A DNA stretch of 64,000 nt from Bog-473 sp036268485 (GCA_036268485.1 DATAUC010000027.1:1-64000), one strand, 5' to 3'. Positions 7,865 through 16,952 are shown, numbered from the stretch's first letter. Notes: generated from the sequence alone by a model not told the origin. A program made the numbers and translations.

Positions 7865-10362
7865 AGGCGGTCATCATGGCGGGTGGTGAGGGGACCCGGC
7901 TGCGGCCCCAGACCTCGAATCTGCCCAAGCCCATGCTGCCGCTGGTCGGCCGGCCCATGATGGAACACATCGTGTCGCTGCTGCAGCGTCACGGCATCAC
8001 CGACATCGTGGTGACGGTGGCCTTCTTACCCAATGCCATCCGCAACTACTTCGGCGACGGTTCGGAGTTGGGCGTGCGCATGGTCTACGCCACCGAGGAG
8101 ACGCCTCTCGGTACCGCCGGTTCGGTACGCAACGCCCGCGATGAACTGACCGAACGGTTCCTGGTCATTTCGGGCGACGTCCTGACCGACATCGATCTCA
8201 CGGCGTTGCTGGAGTTCCACGAGAAGAACCAGGCGCTGGCCACGCTGGCCCTGTGCGCGGTGGACAATCCGCTCGAGTTCGGCATCGTCATCACCCGGGA
8301 GGACGGGAGCATCGAGCGCTTCTTGGAAAAGCCGGGCTGGGGCCAGGTCTTCAGCGACACCATCAACACCGGTATCTACGTGCTCGAGCCCGAGATCTTC
8401 GACCTCATTCCCGAAGGCCGGTCGGTCGACTTCTCGAGCGAGGTCTTCCCCGCCGTCCTGGACGCCCAGGGTCCCATCTTCGGCTACGTGGCCGACGGCT
8501 ACTGGGAAGACGTCGGGACCACGGCGGCCTACCTCAAGGCCCATAACGACATCCTTGACGGCAAGGTCGACGTGGATATCGCCGGCTTCGAAATGCGACC
8601 GGGCGTCTGGCTGGGCAAGGGCTCGTCGGTCGACCCCTCGGCCCGCATTGACGGTCCGGCCTTCATCGGCGAGAACTGCACCATCGATGCCGGTGTCGAG
8701 TTGGGGGCGTACGCCACCCTGGGGGCCAACACACGCGTGGCGGAGCGGGCGGTGGTCCGGCATTCGGTGATCGGCGAGAACGCGTACCTGGGCCCGGCGG
8801 CCCGGGTGGAGGGAGCCGTCCTGGGCCGGGCCTGCGATCTCCGACAAGGCGCCCGCTGCGAGCCGGGCTCGGTGGTCGGGGAAGGCTGTCTCATCGGTGC
8901 CCACGCCGAAGTGCGGGGCGACGTGAAGGTGTACCCGTACAAGGTGGTCGAGGCAGGGGCGCAGGTGAACGCCTCCATCGTCTGGGAGTCGGGCGGCACG
9001 CGGACGCTCTTCGGACGCGACGGCGTCCAGGGGATCGCCAATGTGGACATCAGCCCCGAGCTGGCCGTGCGCTTGGCCAAGGCCTGGGCTTCGACGCTGG
9101 AGAAGGGCTCGTACATCACGACCTCGCGTGACACCAGCCGGGCGGCCCGGGTGCTGAAGCGGGCGCTCATGGTGGGGTGCAACGCGGTGGGCGTCAACGT
9201 GACCGACCTGGAGGTGGCCACCATCCCGGTGACCCGGCACCACATCCGCACCCGCGGCACCCGCGGCGGCTTGACCGTGCGTCTCAGTACCGACGATCCG
9301 CAATCGGTCGTCATCCGATTCTTCGACGAACGGGGCATCGACCTCTCCGAGAACGAGCAGCGGCGGATTGAGCGTCTCTTCCACCGAGAGGAGTTCCGCC
9401 GGGTCACCGCGGCCGATATCGGGGACATTGACTTTTCACCGCGTGCGCTCGAGCACTACACGGCCGACGTGGTGGAGGCGTTCCAGTTGCGCACCGTGCC
9501 ACAGGGCGATCTCAAGCTGGTCCTCGACCTCTCCTTCGGGGCGGCCAGCTTTGTCATGCCCAACCTGCTGTCGAAGATCCGGGCCGACGTCCTCAGTGTG
9601 AACCCCTTTGCCCAGACGCCGGGCATGATCGCGGTCGATCCGGTGGCCAGCGCGGCCCGGGTGGCCGAGACGGTGCGCGGCTCGGGGGCCGATCTGGGCG
9701 CAGTCATTGACGCCGGCGGTGAACACCTCACCCTGGTCGATGGGACGGGCTACGTGCTGGACAACAACGAAGCCCTCATGGTGTTCCTCGAACTGGTGAC
9801 GGCGGAACGCACGTCCTCGCCACCGGTACGGGTGGCCCTGCCGGTCACGGTGAGCGACGCCGCCATGGCGTTGTGCCAATCCCGCGGCGTCGAGGTGGTG
9901 CAGACGGCCCTCTCGTCCTCCAGCTTGATGGAGGCGGCCACCTCGGGCGGCGTGGTGTTCGCAGCCGACCAGGAGGGCGGCTATATCCTTCCGACCTTCT
10001 TGCCCTCGTTCGACGCGGCGGCGTCTCTGGTGCAGCTGATCGCCCTGCTGGGCCGGGGCGAGGAGACGCTGTCGGGCCTGGTGGCCAGGTTGCCGATGAT
10101 GCCCATGGTGCACTCGGAGGTGGAGACGCCGTTCGAACAAAAGGGTTTGGTCATGCGCACCCTGATGGAGCAGCTGGCCGAGGAGGAGGCCGATGTGCTC
10201 CTGCTCGACGGCATCAAGGTGCGCACTGGCGAGGGCTGGATCCTGCTGGTTCCCGACCCCGAGGAGCCGGCCATGCACGTGTGGGTCGAAGGCGTCGATT
10301 GGGAAGCCACCGAGCGGTTGACCGAGGACTACGTGCGCCGCCTGCGGGCCATCCTGAGTTGA
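7861..10362 (+). CDS. Mannose-1-phosphate guanylyltransferase-like protein fused to a degenerate phosphomannomutase domain
   Basis: 833 residues in three parts. 1-235 is a nucleotidyltransferase (MAGGEGTRLRP, LPKPMLPLVGRPM, ISGDVLTDID). 250-370 is a left-handed beta-helix of hexapeptide repeats (GKGSSVDPSARIDGPAFIG onward). 385-833 is a phosphohexomutase fold. In the mutase part the usual TASHNP phosphoserine loop is replaced by RLSTDDP, and the DGDGDR metal loop reads DAGGEH, so mutase catalysis is probably lost. The first part probably makes GDP-mannose or another NDP-sugar for lipid or wall glycosylation. The ATG overlaps the pgsA stop (ATGA), linking phospholipid head-group and sugar-nucleotide synthesis. 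Confidence 0.88.
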   Translation: MKAVIMAGGEGTRLRPQTSNLPKPMLPLVGRPMMEHIVSLLQRHGITDIVVTVAFLPNAIRNYFGDGSELGVRMVYATEETPLGTAGSVRNARDELTERFLVISGDVLTDIDLTALLEFHEKNQALATLALCAVDNPLEFGIVITREDGSIERFLEKPGWGQVFSDTINTGIYVLEPEIFDLIPEGRSVDFSSEVFPAVLDAQGPIFGYVADGYWEDVGTTAAYLKAHNDILDGKVDVDIAGFEMRPGVWLGKGSSVDPSARIDGPAFIGENCTIDAGVELGAYATLGANTRVAERAVVRHSVIGENAYLGPAARVEGAVLGRACDLRQGARCEPGSVVGEGCLIGAHAEVRGDVKVYPYKVVEAGAQVNASIVWESGGTRTLFGRDGVQGIANVDISPELAVRLAKAWASTLEKGSYITTSRDTSRAARVLKRALMVGCNAVGVNVTDLEVATIPVTRHHIRTRGTRGGLTVRLSTDDPQSVVIRFFDERGIDLSENEQRRIERLFHREEFRRVTAADIGDIDFSPRALEHYTADVVEAFQLRTVPQGDLKLVLDLSFGAASFVMPNLLSKIRADVLSVNPFAQTPGMIAVDPVASAARVAETVRGSGADLGAVIDAGGEHLTLVDGTGYVLDNNEALMVFLELVTAERTSSPPVRVALPVTVSDAAMALCQSRGVEVVQTALSSSSLMEAATSGGVVFAADQEGGYILPTFLPSFDAAASLVQLIALLGRGEETLSGLVARLPMMPMVHSEVETPFEQKGLVMRTLMEQLAEEEADVLLLDGIKVRTGEGWILLVPDPEEPAMHVWVEGVDWEATERLTEDYVRRLRAILS

Positions 10363-10423
10363 GCCGGGCAACGGGTGGCGCGGCGCTGCACCGCGCCCTG
10401 GCCTTCGGATAGGTTTGCCCTTC

Positions 10424-10804
10424 ATGAACATTCCTGACGGACTGCGCTACTCGACGGACCACGAATGGGTGCGCGTCGACGGCACCACGGCGCGGCTGGG
10501 GATCACGGACTACGCCCAGGATGCGCTCGGTGACATCGTCTTTGTGGACCTGCCGGCCGTCGGCAGTGACATCGCCAAGGGCGGCCAGTTGGGCGAGGTG
10601 GAATCGACCAAGTCGGTGTCGGAGATTTACGCCCCGCTGACCGGTGTGGTGACGGCAGTAAATGACGCGCTGTCCAATTCGCCCGAAAAGATCAATCAGG
10701 ATCCGTACGGCGACGGTTGGATCTGTGAGCTGGAATTGGCTGACCAGGCCGAGGTCCAGGCGTTGCTCGACGCATCGGGCTACGGCGAACTCACCGCCGG
10801 CTGA
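10424..10804 (+). CDS. gcvH: Glycine cleavage system H protein
   Basis: Lipoyl carrier that shuttles the aminomethyl group between the P, T and L proteins of the glycine cleavage system. 126 residues, normal length, starting MNIPDGLRYSTDHEWV. The lipoylation site is the lysine in GEVESTKSVSEIYAP. The ATG 10424 is chosen over an upstream TTG because the family begins there. It lies 8 bases after TAGGTT (10410-10415) without a Shine-Dalgarno, which suggests leaderless expression. It is separated from gcvT and gcvP by about 15 kb but adjoins the FHA gene, as in mycobacteria. Confidence 0.96.
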   Translation: MNIPDGLRYSTDHEWVRVDGTTARLGITDYAQDALGDIVFVDLPAVGSDIAKGGQLGEVESTKSVSEIYAPLTGVVTAVNDALSNSPEKINQDPYGDGWICELELADQAEVQALLDASGYGELTAG

Positions 10805-10869
10805 CCTCCAGGGTCGAGAGGGCTGGAGGCCTGGAGAACTTGGGCGCGGTCTGGAGTACCTTGGTTGCC

Positions 10870-11346
10870 GTGTTCTGTCACAACTGTGGGCATCGAAACC
10901 CCGAGGGAGTCAACTTCTGTTCCTCCTGTGGCAACGCCCTGCTCGAAGACGGTGACGACGCCACCATCACCCTGCATCCGGGGGAAGACCACGGCGAGGC
11001 GTCCGAAGCCGACACCACCATGGCCATGGTGGAGATCCCGCACGGCAGCGGTGTCCTGGTGGTCACCCGGGGCTCCAACACCGGAACTCGTTATCTCTTG
11101 GGCTCGGGCGTGACGCAGGCCGGGCGCCACCCCGAGAGCGACATCTTCTTGGACGACATCACCGTGTCGCGCCGGCACGTGGAGATCACGCACGGGGGGG
11201 ACGGCACGTCGTCCATCCGCGACGTGGGATCGCTCAACGGCACCTATGTGAATCGCGAACGAATTGAGGAGGCCCGGTTGGCGCCGGGCGACGAAGTGCA
11301 GATCGGCAAGTTCAAGCTGGTCTACCTAGAGGCGGGAAACGAGTGA
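10870..11346 (+). CDS. garA: Zinc-ribbon FHA-domain protein, GarA/OdhI relative
   Basis: 158 residues. The C-terminal half is an FHA domain close to mycobacterial GarA (AGRHPESDIFLDDITVSRRH, GSLNGTYVNRE, GDEVQIGKFKLVYL). GarA/OdhI binds and inhibits 2-oxoglutarate-consuming enzymes and is switched off when a threonine of its N-terminal ETT motif is phosphorylated by PknB/PknG-type kinases. Here the N-terminus is instead a Cys4 zinc ribbon (Cys3, Cys6, Cys17, Cys20). A TT pair at 49-50 in an acidic context is the only candidate for the phospho-switch. GTG 10870 follows TACCTT (10857-10862) by 7 bases, so it is probably leaderless; earlier starts would only add a tail ahead of the ribbon. The next gene overlaps in GTGA. 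Confidence 0.88.
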   Translation: MFCHNCGHRNPEGVNFCSSCGNALLEDGDDATITLHPGEDHGEASEADTTMAMVEIPHGSGVLVVTRGSNTGTRYLLGSGVTQAGRHPESDIFLDDITVSRRHVEITHGGDGTSSIRDVGSLNGTYVNRERIEEARLAPGDEVQIGKFKLVYLEAGNE

Positions 11347-12713
11347 GCGGTCGGGCCTACCTCTCGATCGGCGACGTCCTCACCCTGTTGCGGGAAGAGT
11401 TTCCCGATGTGACCATTTCGAAGATCCGGTTCCTCGAGAGCCAGGGTCTGGTCAATCCCGAGCGCTCGCCGTCGGGGTACCGCAAGTTCTTCGAACCCGA
11501 CGTGGAGCGGCTGCGCTGGGTACTGCGCCAACAGCGCGAGCACTTCCTGCCCCTCAAGGTGATCCGGGACCGCCTGGCCGCCGGCGACCTGAGTGACCTC
11601 GGTCCCGAAGCAGCAGTGGAGCCCACGACGTCCACCGTGCGGCGCAACGGCAAGGTGCCACAGCCGGCTCATGCGGCCGTAGGCGCCGGAATCGGGGCCC
11701 GCAGTGGAGGAGCCCGCACCGGCCCGGCTGACAGCCCCGATGCCGGGGCGGACTACGGGCCTTCGCGTACCGAGGAGCAGTCGGCCAAGGCCGACCAGGA
11801 GGCCATGGCCCGGATACTGGCCGATGCCTCCCGGCGGGCGGCCCGCATCCCGGAGAACGGCAACGGTGCCGCCGCCGAGCGGACGGCGCTGAGCGTGGTG
11901 CCTGATCTGGTTGAGCCGGCTCCGAACAAGGCCCAGGATCACGCCGAGTCGGCCAGCACACCCGACCCGCCACCTGGTCGAGCAGCGGCTCAGGAGCGGA
12001 CGGCGGCGGCCGAGCCGCCACGTTCGACCGCACGGTCGGCCCCGGCCATCCCGTCGGCCGCACCGAAGTCCGGTGCCGACGACGGCGGGCCCGCCGCGGT
12101 GACGGCGGCGCGTCCGGCCACCTCGGGTGCGGCGGCCAAGAGCGCGCCGGCTCCGGTTGCCACCACGGCTCCGGCCAAGGCCGCCGAGAAGGCAGCGGCC
12201 GCTCCCGTCGCACCGGCACCCACGGCCGCACTTACGCCAACACCCACACCAACCGCACCCCCTGCACCGGCAGCAGCAGCGCCGGCGGCCCCCACGCCAA
12301 AGCCCAGCACGACCACGACGAGCATGGTGACCGGAGTCAGCCTGACGGCGGAGGAACTCTGTGCCGCCAGCGGGCTGTCGGAGAGCGAGTTGACCGGGCT
12401 GCAGGGTTTCGGTCTGATCGAATCGGTCATGGTGGCCGGCATCCCCACCTTCAACGAGGATGCCCTGACGGTGGCCAACCTGGCCTCGGCCTTCCGCAAG
12501 TTCGGCATTGAGCCGCGGCACCTGCGCCTCTACCGCAATGCGGTGGACCGGGAGATGGGGCTGATCGAGCAGGTGGTCATCCCCCTGCTGCGCCAGCGCA
12601 ACCCCGAATCCCGCCAACGGGCCATTGACGGAGCCGAGGAGTTGGGGGCGCTCGGTCAGACCATGCGGGCCACGCTGTTGCGCTCGGCCCTGCGCCGCCA
12701 CCTGGGGGGCTGA
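11343..12713 (+). CDS. MerR-family regulator with a long Ala/Pro-rich linker (Rv1828-like)
   Basis: 456 residues. The MerR winged helix (about 5-80) is recognised by LSIGDVLTLLREEFPDVTIS, then IRFLESQGLVNPERSPSGYRKF. The C-terminal domain (about 335-456: LTAEELCAASGLSESELTGL through AELGAL-type helices) matches the C-terminal half of mycobacterial Rv1828. Between them lie about 230 residues rich in Ala, Pro, Lys and Thr, surely disordered; the mycobacterial relative is only about 250 residues in total. It should bind DNA, but its targets are unknown. The GTG start overlaps the FHA gene stop, so both are co-translated. Confidence 0.85.
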   Translation: MSGRAYLSIGDVLTLLREEFPDVTISKIRFLESQGLVNPERSPSGYRKFFEPDVERLRWVLRQQREHFLPLKVIRDRLAAGDLSDLGPEAAVEPTTSTVRRNGKVPQPAHAAVGAGIGARSGGARTGPADSPDAGADYGPSRTEEQSAKADQEAMARILADASRRAARIPENGNGAAAERTALSVVPDLVEPAPNKAQDHAESASTPDPPPGRAAAQERTAAAEPPRSTARSAPAIPSAAPKSGADDGGPAAVTAARPATSGAAAKSAPAPVATTAPAKAAEKAAAAPVAPAPTAALTPTPTPTAPPAPAAAAPAAPTPKPSTTTTSMVTGVSLTAEELCAASGLSESELTGLQGFGLIESVMVAGIPTFNEDALTVANLASAFRKFGIEPRHLRLYRNAVDREMGLIEQVVIPLLRQRNPESRQRAIDGAEELGALGQTMRATLLRSALRRHLGG

Positions 12714-12747
12714 CCGCGCCAGGGCCTTCGGGCGCTACATTTCATTC

Positions 12748-13251
12748 ATGGTCCGCGTCCTGCTTCGAGCCGTCCGGGTGGACCTCCAGTCCAACACCCC
12801 GGTACTCCTGCTGCAGGAGACCGACGGGGAGGGGCGCACGCTCCCGATCTTCATCGGCAGCCCCGAGGCTTCGGCCATCGCCTACGCCCTCCAGGGGGTG
12901 ACCATGCCGCGACCGCTCACGCACGACCTCATGAAGGACATGCTGGGGGCGCTCGAGATCAGCCTCGAGAAGGTGATCATCACCGAGCTGCGAGCCCAGA
13001 CGTACTACGCCGAGCTGCATCTGCGGCGCGGGGAGGAGCACACGGTGGTATCGAGCCGGCCGTCTGACGCGGTGGCGGTGGCGGTGCGCACCGAGACGCC
13101 GCTGTTCGTCTCCGACGAGCTGATGGACGCCGAGGGCATCATTCTGGCCATTGAGGCCGAAGAGGAAGAAGACGCCGAAGTACCCGAAGAGCTGGTCGGC
13201 CAGTTCCGTCAGTTCCTCGATTCTGTCCGCCCCGAAGACTTCGACGGCTGA
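12748..13251 (+). CDS. DUF151 (bifunctional nuclease family) protein
   Basis: 167 residues. The DUF151 core is clear: LLQETDGEGRTLPIFIGSPE, then AIAYALQGVTMPRPLTHDLM, then SSRPSDAVAVAVRTETPLFV. The C-terminus is acidic. Plant and bacterial members have been described as nucleases, but the activity in actinobacteria is not established. It occupies the same place as Rv1829, between two MerR genes in mycobacteria. ATG 12748 lies 6 bases after TACATT (12736-12741) with no Shine-Dalgarno; this fits a leaderless start, and the frame upstream is not conserved. Confidence 0.88.
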   Translation: MVRVLLRAVRVDLQSNTPVLLLQETDGEGRTLPIFIGSPEASAIAYALQGVTMPRPLTHDLMKDMLGALEISLEKVIITELRAQTYYAELHLRRGEEHTVVSSRPSDAVAVAVRTETPLFVSDELMDAEGIILAIEAEEEEDAEVPEELVGQFRQFLDSVRPEDFDG

Positions 13252-13871
13252 TGTCGAAGCTGCGCGTGGCGGCTGGCCTCCTCGCCGTAGCCGCGCTGGC
13301 CGCCGCCTGTTCCTCATCGGGTGGCCACCATGGGTCCGGCACGAAGACGCCGCAAGGGACCCAGACCACGGCGAGTACCACCACATCGACCCTGCCGACT
13401 TCGGTGCTCACCACCACCACGACGGCCGCCCCCAGCACCGCGTGCGCGCTGGTCAGTGGCGTGGCCGGTCAGACGCAAGGGGCGGCGGGCACCATCGTCG
13501 GTACGGTCACGCTGTCGCCCGTCGGCGTGTCGACTTGCACCCTGGTGGGCTATCCCACCCTGATCCGCTACAGCAGCACCGGAGCGGTCGTCCCGGTCCA
13601 TGTGGTGGACGGCCTGACCGTCAACCTGTCCGGACCGGCCACGCAACCGGCGGCCCAGGTCACCCTCACCGCCAGTCAGCCGGCCGAGTTCACGTTCCAG
13701 TATTCCGATGTGCAGACAGGATCGGAGACGACATGTGCCGCCTCGTCGACCTTGGCCGTGGTCACCCCCGGTCAGACCAAGGGCTCGGCCCCGTTCGCCC
13801 TGGCCATGTCGCCCTGTAGCGGGGGCACCGTTGAGGTGTCGCCCTTCTACGCCGCCACGGCCGGCGGATAG
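13251..13871 (+). CDS. Secreted lipoprotein with DUF4232-like domain
   Basis: 206 residues. The N-terminus is a lipoprotein signal (KLRVAAGLLAVAALAAAC) with lipobox LAAAC, so Cys20 should be lipidated and the protein held on the outer face of the membrane. A Thr/Ser-rich linker (about 25-62) leads a beta-rich domain with cysteines in STACALVSG, STCTLVGYP, TTCAAS and SPCSGG, in keeping with the DUF4232 family of actinobacterial secreted proteins. Function unknown. The ATG shares one base with the DUF151 stop (TGATG). It ends three bases from the convergent oxidoreductase gene. Confidence 0.75.
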   Translation: MSKLRVAAGLLAVAALAAACSSSGGHHGSGTKTPQGTQTTASTTTSTLPTSVLTTTTTAAPSTACALVSGVAGQTQGAAGTIVGTVTLSPVGVSTCTLVGYPTLIRYSSTGAVVPVHVVDGLTVNLSGPATQPAAQVTLTASQPAEFTFQYSDVQTGSETTCAASSTLAVVTPGQTKGSAPFALAMSPCSGGTVEVSPFYAATAGG

Positions 13872-13874
13872 CCG

Positions 13875-14864
13875 TTAGCGGCTCGGGTTCACCAGAATGC
13901 GGCCCCGCACGGCCGCGTTGAGCACACGCTCGAGGGCGGACGTCAGGCCGTCCAGGCCGATCTCCTCGCTCACCATGTCGTTGCCGCGAGCCATCGGGAA
14001 GGCGTCGGCCATGGTGGCCCAGAGCTGACGCCGTTCGGCGATGGGCGTGGCCACCGTATCGATGCCCAGCAGGGCCACGCCGCGCACGATGAACGGGTAC
14101 ACGGTGGTGTCGAGCTCATGGCCACCGGTCAGACCGCTGGCCGCCACCGCACCGCCGTAACGGACGGTGCGCAGCGCCTCGGACAGGGCGGTACCACCCA
14201 CGCAGTCGACGACGGCCCCCCACAGTTGTGGCCCGAGCGTCCGGGCGTCGTCGGGGCTGAAGCGCCGGCCCACCACGCGCGAGGCGCCCAGATCTATCAG
14301 GTACTCATGTTCGTCGGCCTTGCCCGAAGACGCCACCACTTCGAAGCCCCGATGGGCCAGTAGGGCCACGGTGGTGCTGCCCACCCCGCCCGTGGCCCCG
14401 GTGACCAGCACGGGGCCGTCGTCGGGTGTGGTGCCGTGCTGGAGGAGACGGTGCAGGGAGAGCAGGGCGGTGAAGCCGGCCAGCCCGATGATGCTGGCCT
14501 CGCGGTTGGACACGGCGTCGGGCAGCGGCACCACCCAGTCGGCCGGGACACGGGCGAACTGGGCGAAGCCGCCGTGGTGGGCCACCCCCAGGTCGTAGCC
14601 CTGGACCAGGACGCGCTGGCCCGTGGTCAGGCTGGGGTCGTCGCTGTGCACGACCGAACCGGTCAATTCGACGCCGGGCACCAGGGGGAAGCCCTTGGCC
14701 ACCCGGTTGCCGGGCCGGGTCACCATGGCATCCTTGAAGTTGATGGCCGACCACTCGACCTCAATGAGCACGTCGCCGGGTGGCAGTTCGGCCTCGGTCA
14801 GGTCGGTGACCTGGGCCCGGATGACTTCACCGAGTTTGGTCAGCATGTAGGCCCGGAACCCCAT
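13875..14864 (-). CDS. acuI: Medium-chain oxidoreductase, acrylyl-CoA reductase (AcuI/YhdH) type
   Basis: 329 residues, zinc-independent MDR fold. The Rossmann motif is TGATGGVGSTTVALL (about 150-165). The N-terminal catalytic domain has SAINFKDAMVTRPG, FPLVPGVELTGSV and GYDLGVAHHGGFA, close to the YhdH/AcuI group that reduces acryloyl-CoA to propionyl-CoA with NADPH. The true substrate here is unproven. ATG 14864 (MGFRAYMLTK) is chosen because the longer frame upstream is not homologous and because TACAGT (14871-14876) lies 6 bases ahead, giving a leaderless start. It is divergent from the S9 peptidase gene, 45 bases away. Confidence 0.85.
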   Translation of the reverse strand: MGFRAYMLTKLGEVIRAQVTDLTEAELPPGDVLIEVEWSAINFKDAMVTRPGNRVAKGFPLVPGVELTGSVVHSDDPSLTTGQRVLVQGYDLGVAHHGGFAQFARVPADWVVPLPDAVSNREASIIGLAGFTALLSLHRLLQHGTTPDDGPVLVTGATGGVGSTTVALLAHRGFEVVASSGKADEHEYLIDLGASRVVGRRFSPDDARTLGPQLWGAVVDCVGGTALSEALRTVRYGGAVAASGLTGGHELDTTVYPFIVRGVALLGIDTVATPIAERRQLWATMADAFPMARGNDMVSEEIGLDGLTSALERVLNAAVRGRILVNPSR

Positions 14865-14909
14865 GGCAGCACTGTAGAAGGCACGGTGGCGACGGGTAGG
14901 TTCAGGGTG

Positions 14910-16880
14910 GTGACCACTGTTGCCCCGTTCGGCCGCTGGCCCTCCCCTCTGACGGCGGCCGCCATGGCGGCGGGCAAGGTGTCCCTGTCCGAAGTGGCCT
15001 CCGATGGCCACGGCATCTACTGGCTCGAGTCACGGCCGAGCGACGGCGGCCGGGTGGTCTGCGTGCGGGCCAGCCGGGACGGGGACGGCTGGAAGCTCGA
15101 TGACATCTCGCCGCCCGGATCCAACATCCGCAGCCGGGTGCACGAGTACGGGGGCGGGGCCTGGTGCCTGGTCCCGGGCCATGGACCCGGCGCCTTCGCC
15201 TATGTGGACATGGGCGACCAGCGGGTCTGGTTCGTCGGCGGTGTGGGCATGGCGGCGGTGGCGCTGACCGACGAAACGCCGGCGGGCGAACGGTGGGCCC
15301 ACGGTGGACTGTGCGCCAGCACCGACGGCGACTTCGTGCTGAGCGTGCGCGAGCGCCACGGGGCGGGGGGAGAGCGGCCCGTGCGTTGCATCGTGGCGTT
15401 GGGCGCCCGACCCCAGACCGCCGGGACGACCGCGGTGTTGGAGGGACACGATTTCTTCGGCGCACCCGCACTGGACGGGGCCGGACGCCGCCTGGTGTGC
15501 GCGGTCTGGGATCACCCCGACATGCAGTGGGACGCCTCGGCGGTGGTGGTGGCGGCGGTGGAGCGGCACTCCGGTGGGGACAGCGGGACGGTCACACTGG
15601 TGCCCACCGGTGAGCGCTGGACGGTGGCCGGCGGTCCGGTGGAATCGGTCGGCCAGCCCCAGTGGCAAGGCGACGGGAGCGTGCGCTTCGTCTCCGACCG
15701 GCGGGGCTGGTGGCAGCCGTACCGCCACAGCGGAAACGACGACGGACTGCCCCCGGTGCCCCTGAGCGACGAGGCAGCCGAGTTCCATGGGCCGGACTGG
15801 CCCCTGGGCCTGACCACCATGGCCGAGCTCGGCGACGGCCGGGTGGTGGCCCGCCGGAGCCGGGACGGCATCGATGCGCTGGTGGTCCTTCCCGCCACGC
15901 CCGGGGGTGCATCGACCACCCTGGCGCAACCGTGCGTGGCCATCTCGGCGCTGTGCCGGCACGCGGACGGTGTGGCCTTCATCGGAGCGACCCGGCAGGA
16001 GCCGGCCACGGTCTGGGTGACGGCCGACGTGGGGGAGGGGGGAGCGCAAGCCGTGCGGCCTCGGCCCGCCGGATCGTTGCCCGCCGATGACGTATCCGTC
16101 GGTGAACCCTTCGAGGTGACCGGCCACAGTGGGCGGCCGGTGTACGGCATGTTCTATGCGCCCCGGCTCGCCGGCACGGAAGGTCCGCCCGGAGCTCGTC
16201 CCCCGCTCGTGGTGGCCGTCCACGGCGGCCCGACTTCGGCGGCGAGCGCCGGGTTCGACACGGTGACCCAGTTCTTCACGACCAGGGGCTTCGCCTTCGC
16301 CACCGTGGACTACGCCGGCAGCACCGGCTACGGCCGGGACTACCGCTGCTCGCTGTGGGGCCAGTGGGGTGTCTTCGACGCCGAGGATTGCGTCGACGCC
16401 GCCCGTTCCCTGGCCGACAGCGGACGGGTGGACGGCGCCCGCATGGCCATCCGGGGCGGCAGCTCGGGTGGGCTCACGGCGCTCAACGCATTGTTGGTGC
16501 CCGACGGGTTCGGAGCGGCCGCCTCCTGGTACGGGGTGACGGACCTGGCCGACCTGGCCGCGTCGACCCACGACTTCGAGGCGCGGTATACGGATCGGTT
16601 GGTCGGCGTCCTGCCCGAGGCGGCCGAGGTCTACCGGCAGCGTTCGCCGGTGCACAGAGCGGCCGAGCTGAACGGCGCCGTCCTCTTACTGCAGGGGACC
16701 GAGGACGCCATGGTCCCACCGAGCCAGGCCGAGGGCATGCGTGATGCGCTGGTGGCCGCCGGCCGCCCCTGCCGGATTCACTTCTTCGAGGGCGAGGGTC
16801 ACGGATTCCGGCGGGCCGACACGCTGCAAGCCGCCTACGAGGCGGAGCTGGCCTTCTACGAGGACGTGTTCCATCTCTGA
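14910..16880 (+). CDS. S9 family prolyl oligopeptidase-like serine peptidase
   Basis: About 656 residues. An N-terminal beta-propeller (about 1-390) is followed by an alpha/beta hydrolase domain. The catalytic serine is in GGSSGGLTALN, the aspartate in GTEDAMVPPSQ and the histidine in GEGHGFRRAD. HGGPTSAASAGFD forms the oxyanion region and DYAGSTGYGRDYR is a family hallmark. It should cleave short peptides, possibly releasing dipeptides or acylamino acids. No signal peptide is seen, so it is cytoplasmic. GTG 14910 lies 7 bases after TAGGTT (14897-14902); GTG 14907 is possible. Codons upstream are shadow sequence over the divergent acuI gene. Confidence 0.9.
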   Translation: MTTVAPFGRWPSPLTAAAMAAGKVSLSEVASDGHGIYWLESRPSDGGRVVCVRASRDGDGWKLDDISPPGSNIRSRVHEYGGGAWCLVPGHGPGAFAYVDMGDQRVWFVGGVGMAAVALTDETPAGERWAHGGLCASTDGDFVLSVRERHGAGGERPVRCIVALGARPQTAGTTAVLEGHDFFGAPALDGAGRRLVCAVWDHPDMQWDASAVVVAAVERHSGGDSGTVTLVPTGERWTVAGGPVESVGQPQWQGDGSVRFVSDRRGWWQPYRHSGNDDGLPPVPLSDEAAEFHGPDWPLGLTTMAELGDGRVVARRSRDGIDALVVLPATPGGASTTLAQPCVAISALCRHADGVAFIGATRQEPATVWVTADVGEGGAQAVRPRPAGSLPADDVSVGEPFEVTGHSGRPVYGMFYAPRLAGTEGPPGARPPLVVAVHGGPTSAASAGFDTVTQFFTTRGFAFATVDYAGSTGYGRDYRCSLWGQWGVFDAEDCVDAARSLADSGRVDGARMAIRGGSSGGLTALNALLVPDGFGAAASWYGVTDLADLAASTHDFEARYTDRLVGVLPEAAEVYRQRSPVHRAAELNGAVLLLQGTEDAMVPPSQAEGMRDALVAAGRPCRIHFFEGEGHGFRRADTLQAAYEAELAFYEDVFHL

Positions 16881-16952
16881 TCCGGCCTCTCCACTGTCCT
16901 GGCATGGTCCGTCGCTGCGACGACCTTGCTATGTCAGGCTGTAGGCACCGCC

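Noticed and set aside
10377..10397. GGCGCGG/CCGCGCC hairpin as a terminator between the nucleotidyltransferase gene and gcvH
   Set aside because: Seven GC pairs occur by chance in such GC-rich DNA and no T-run follows.
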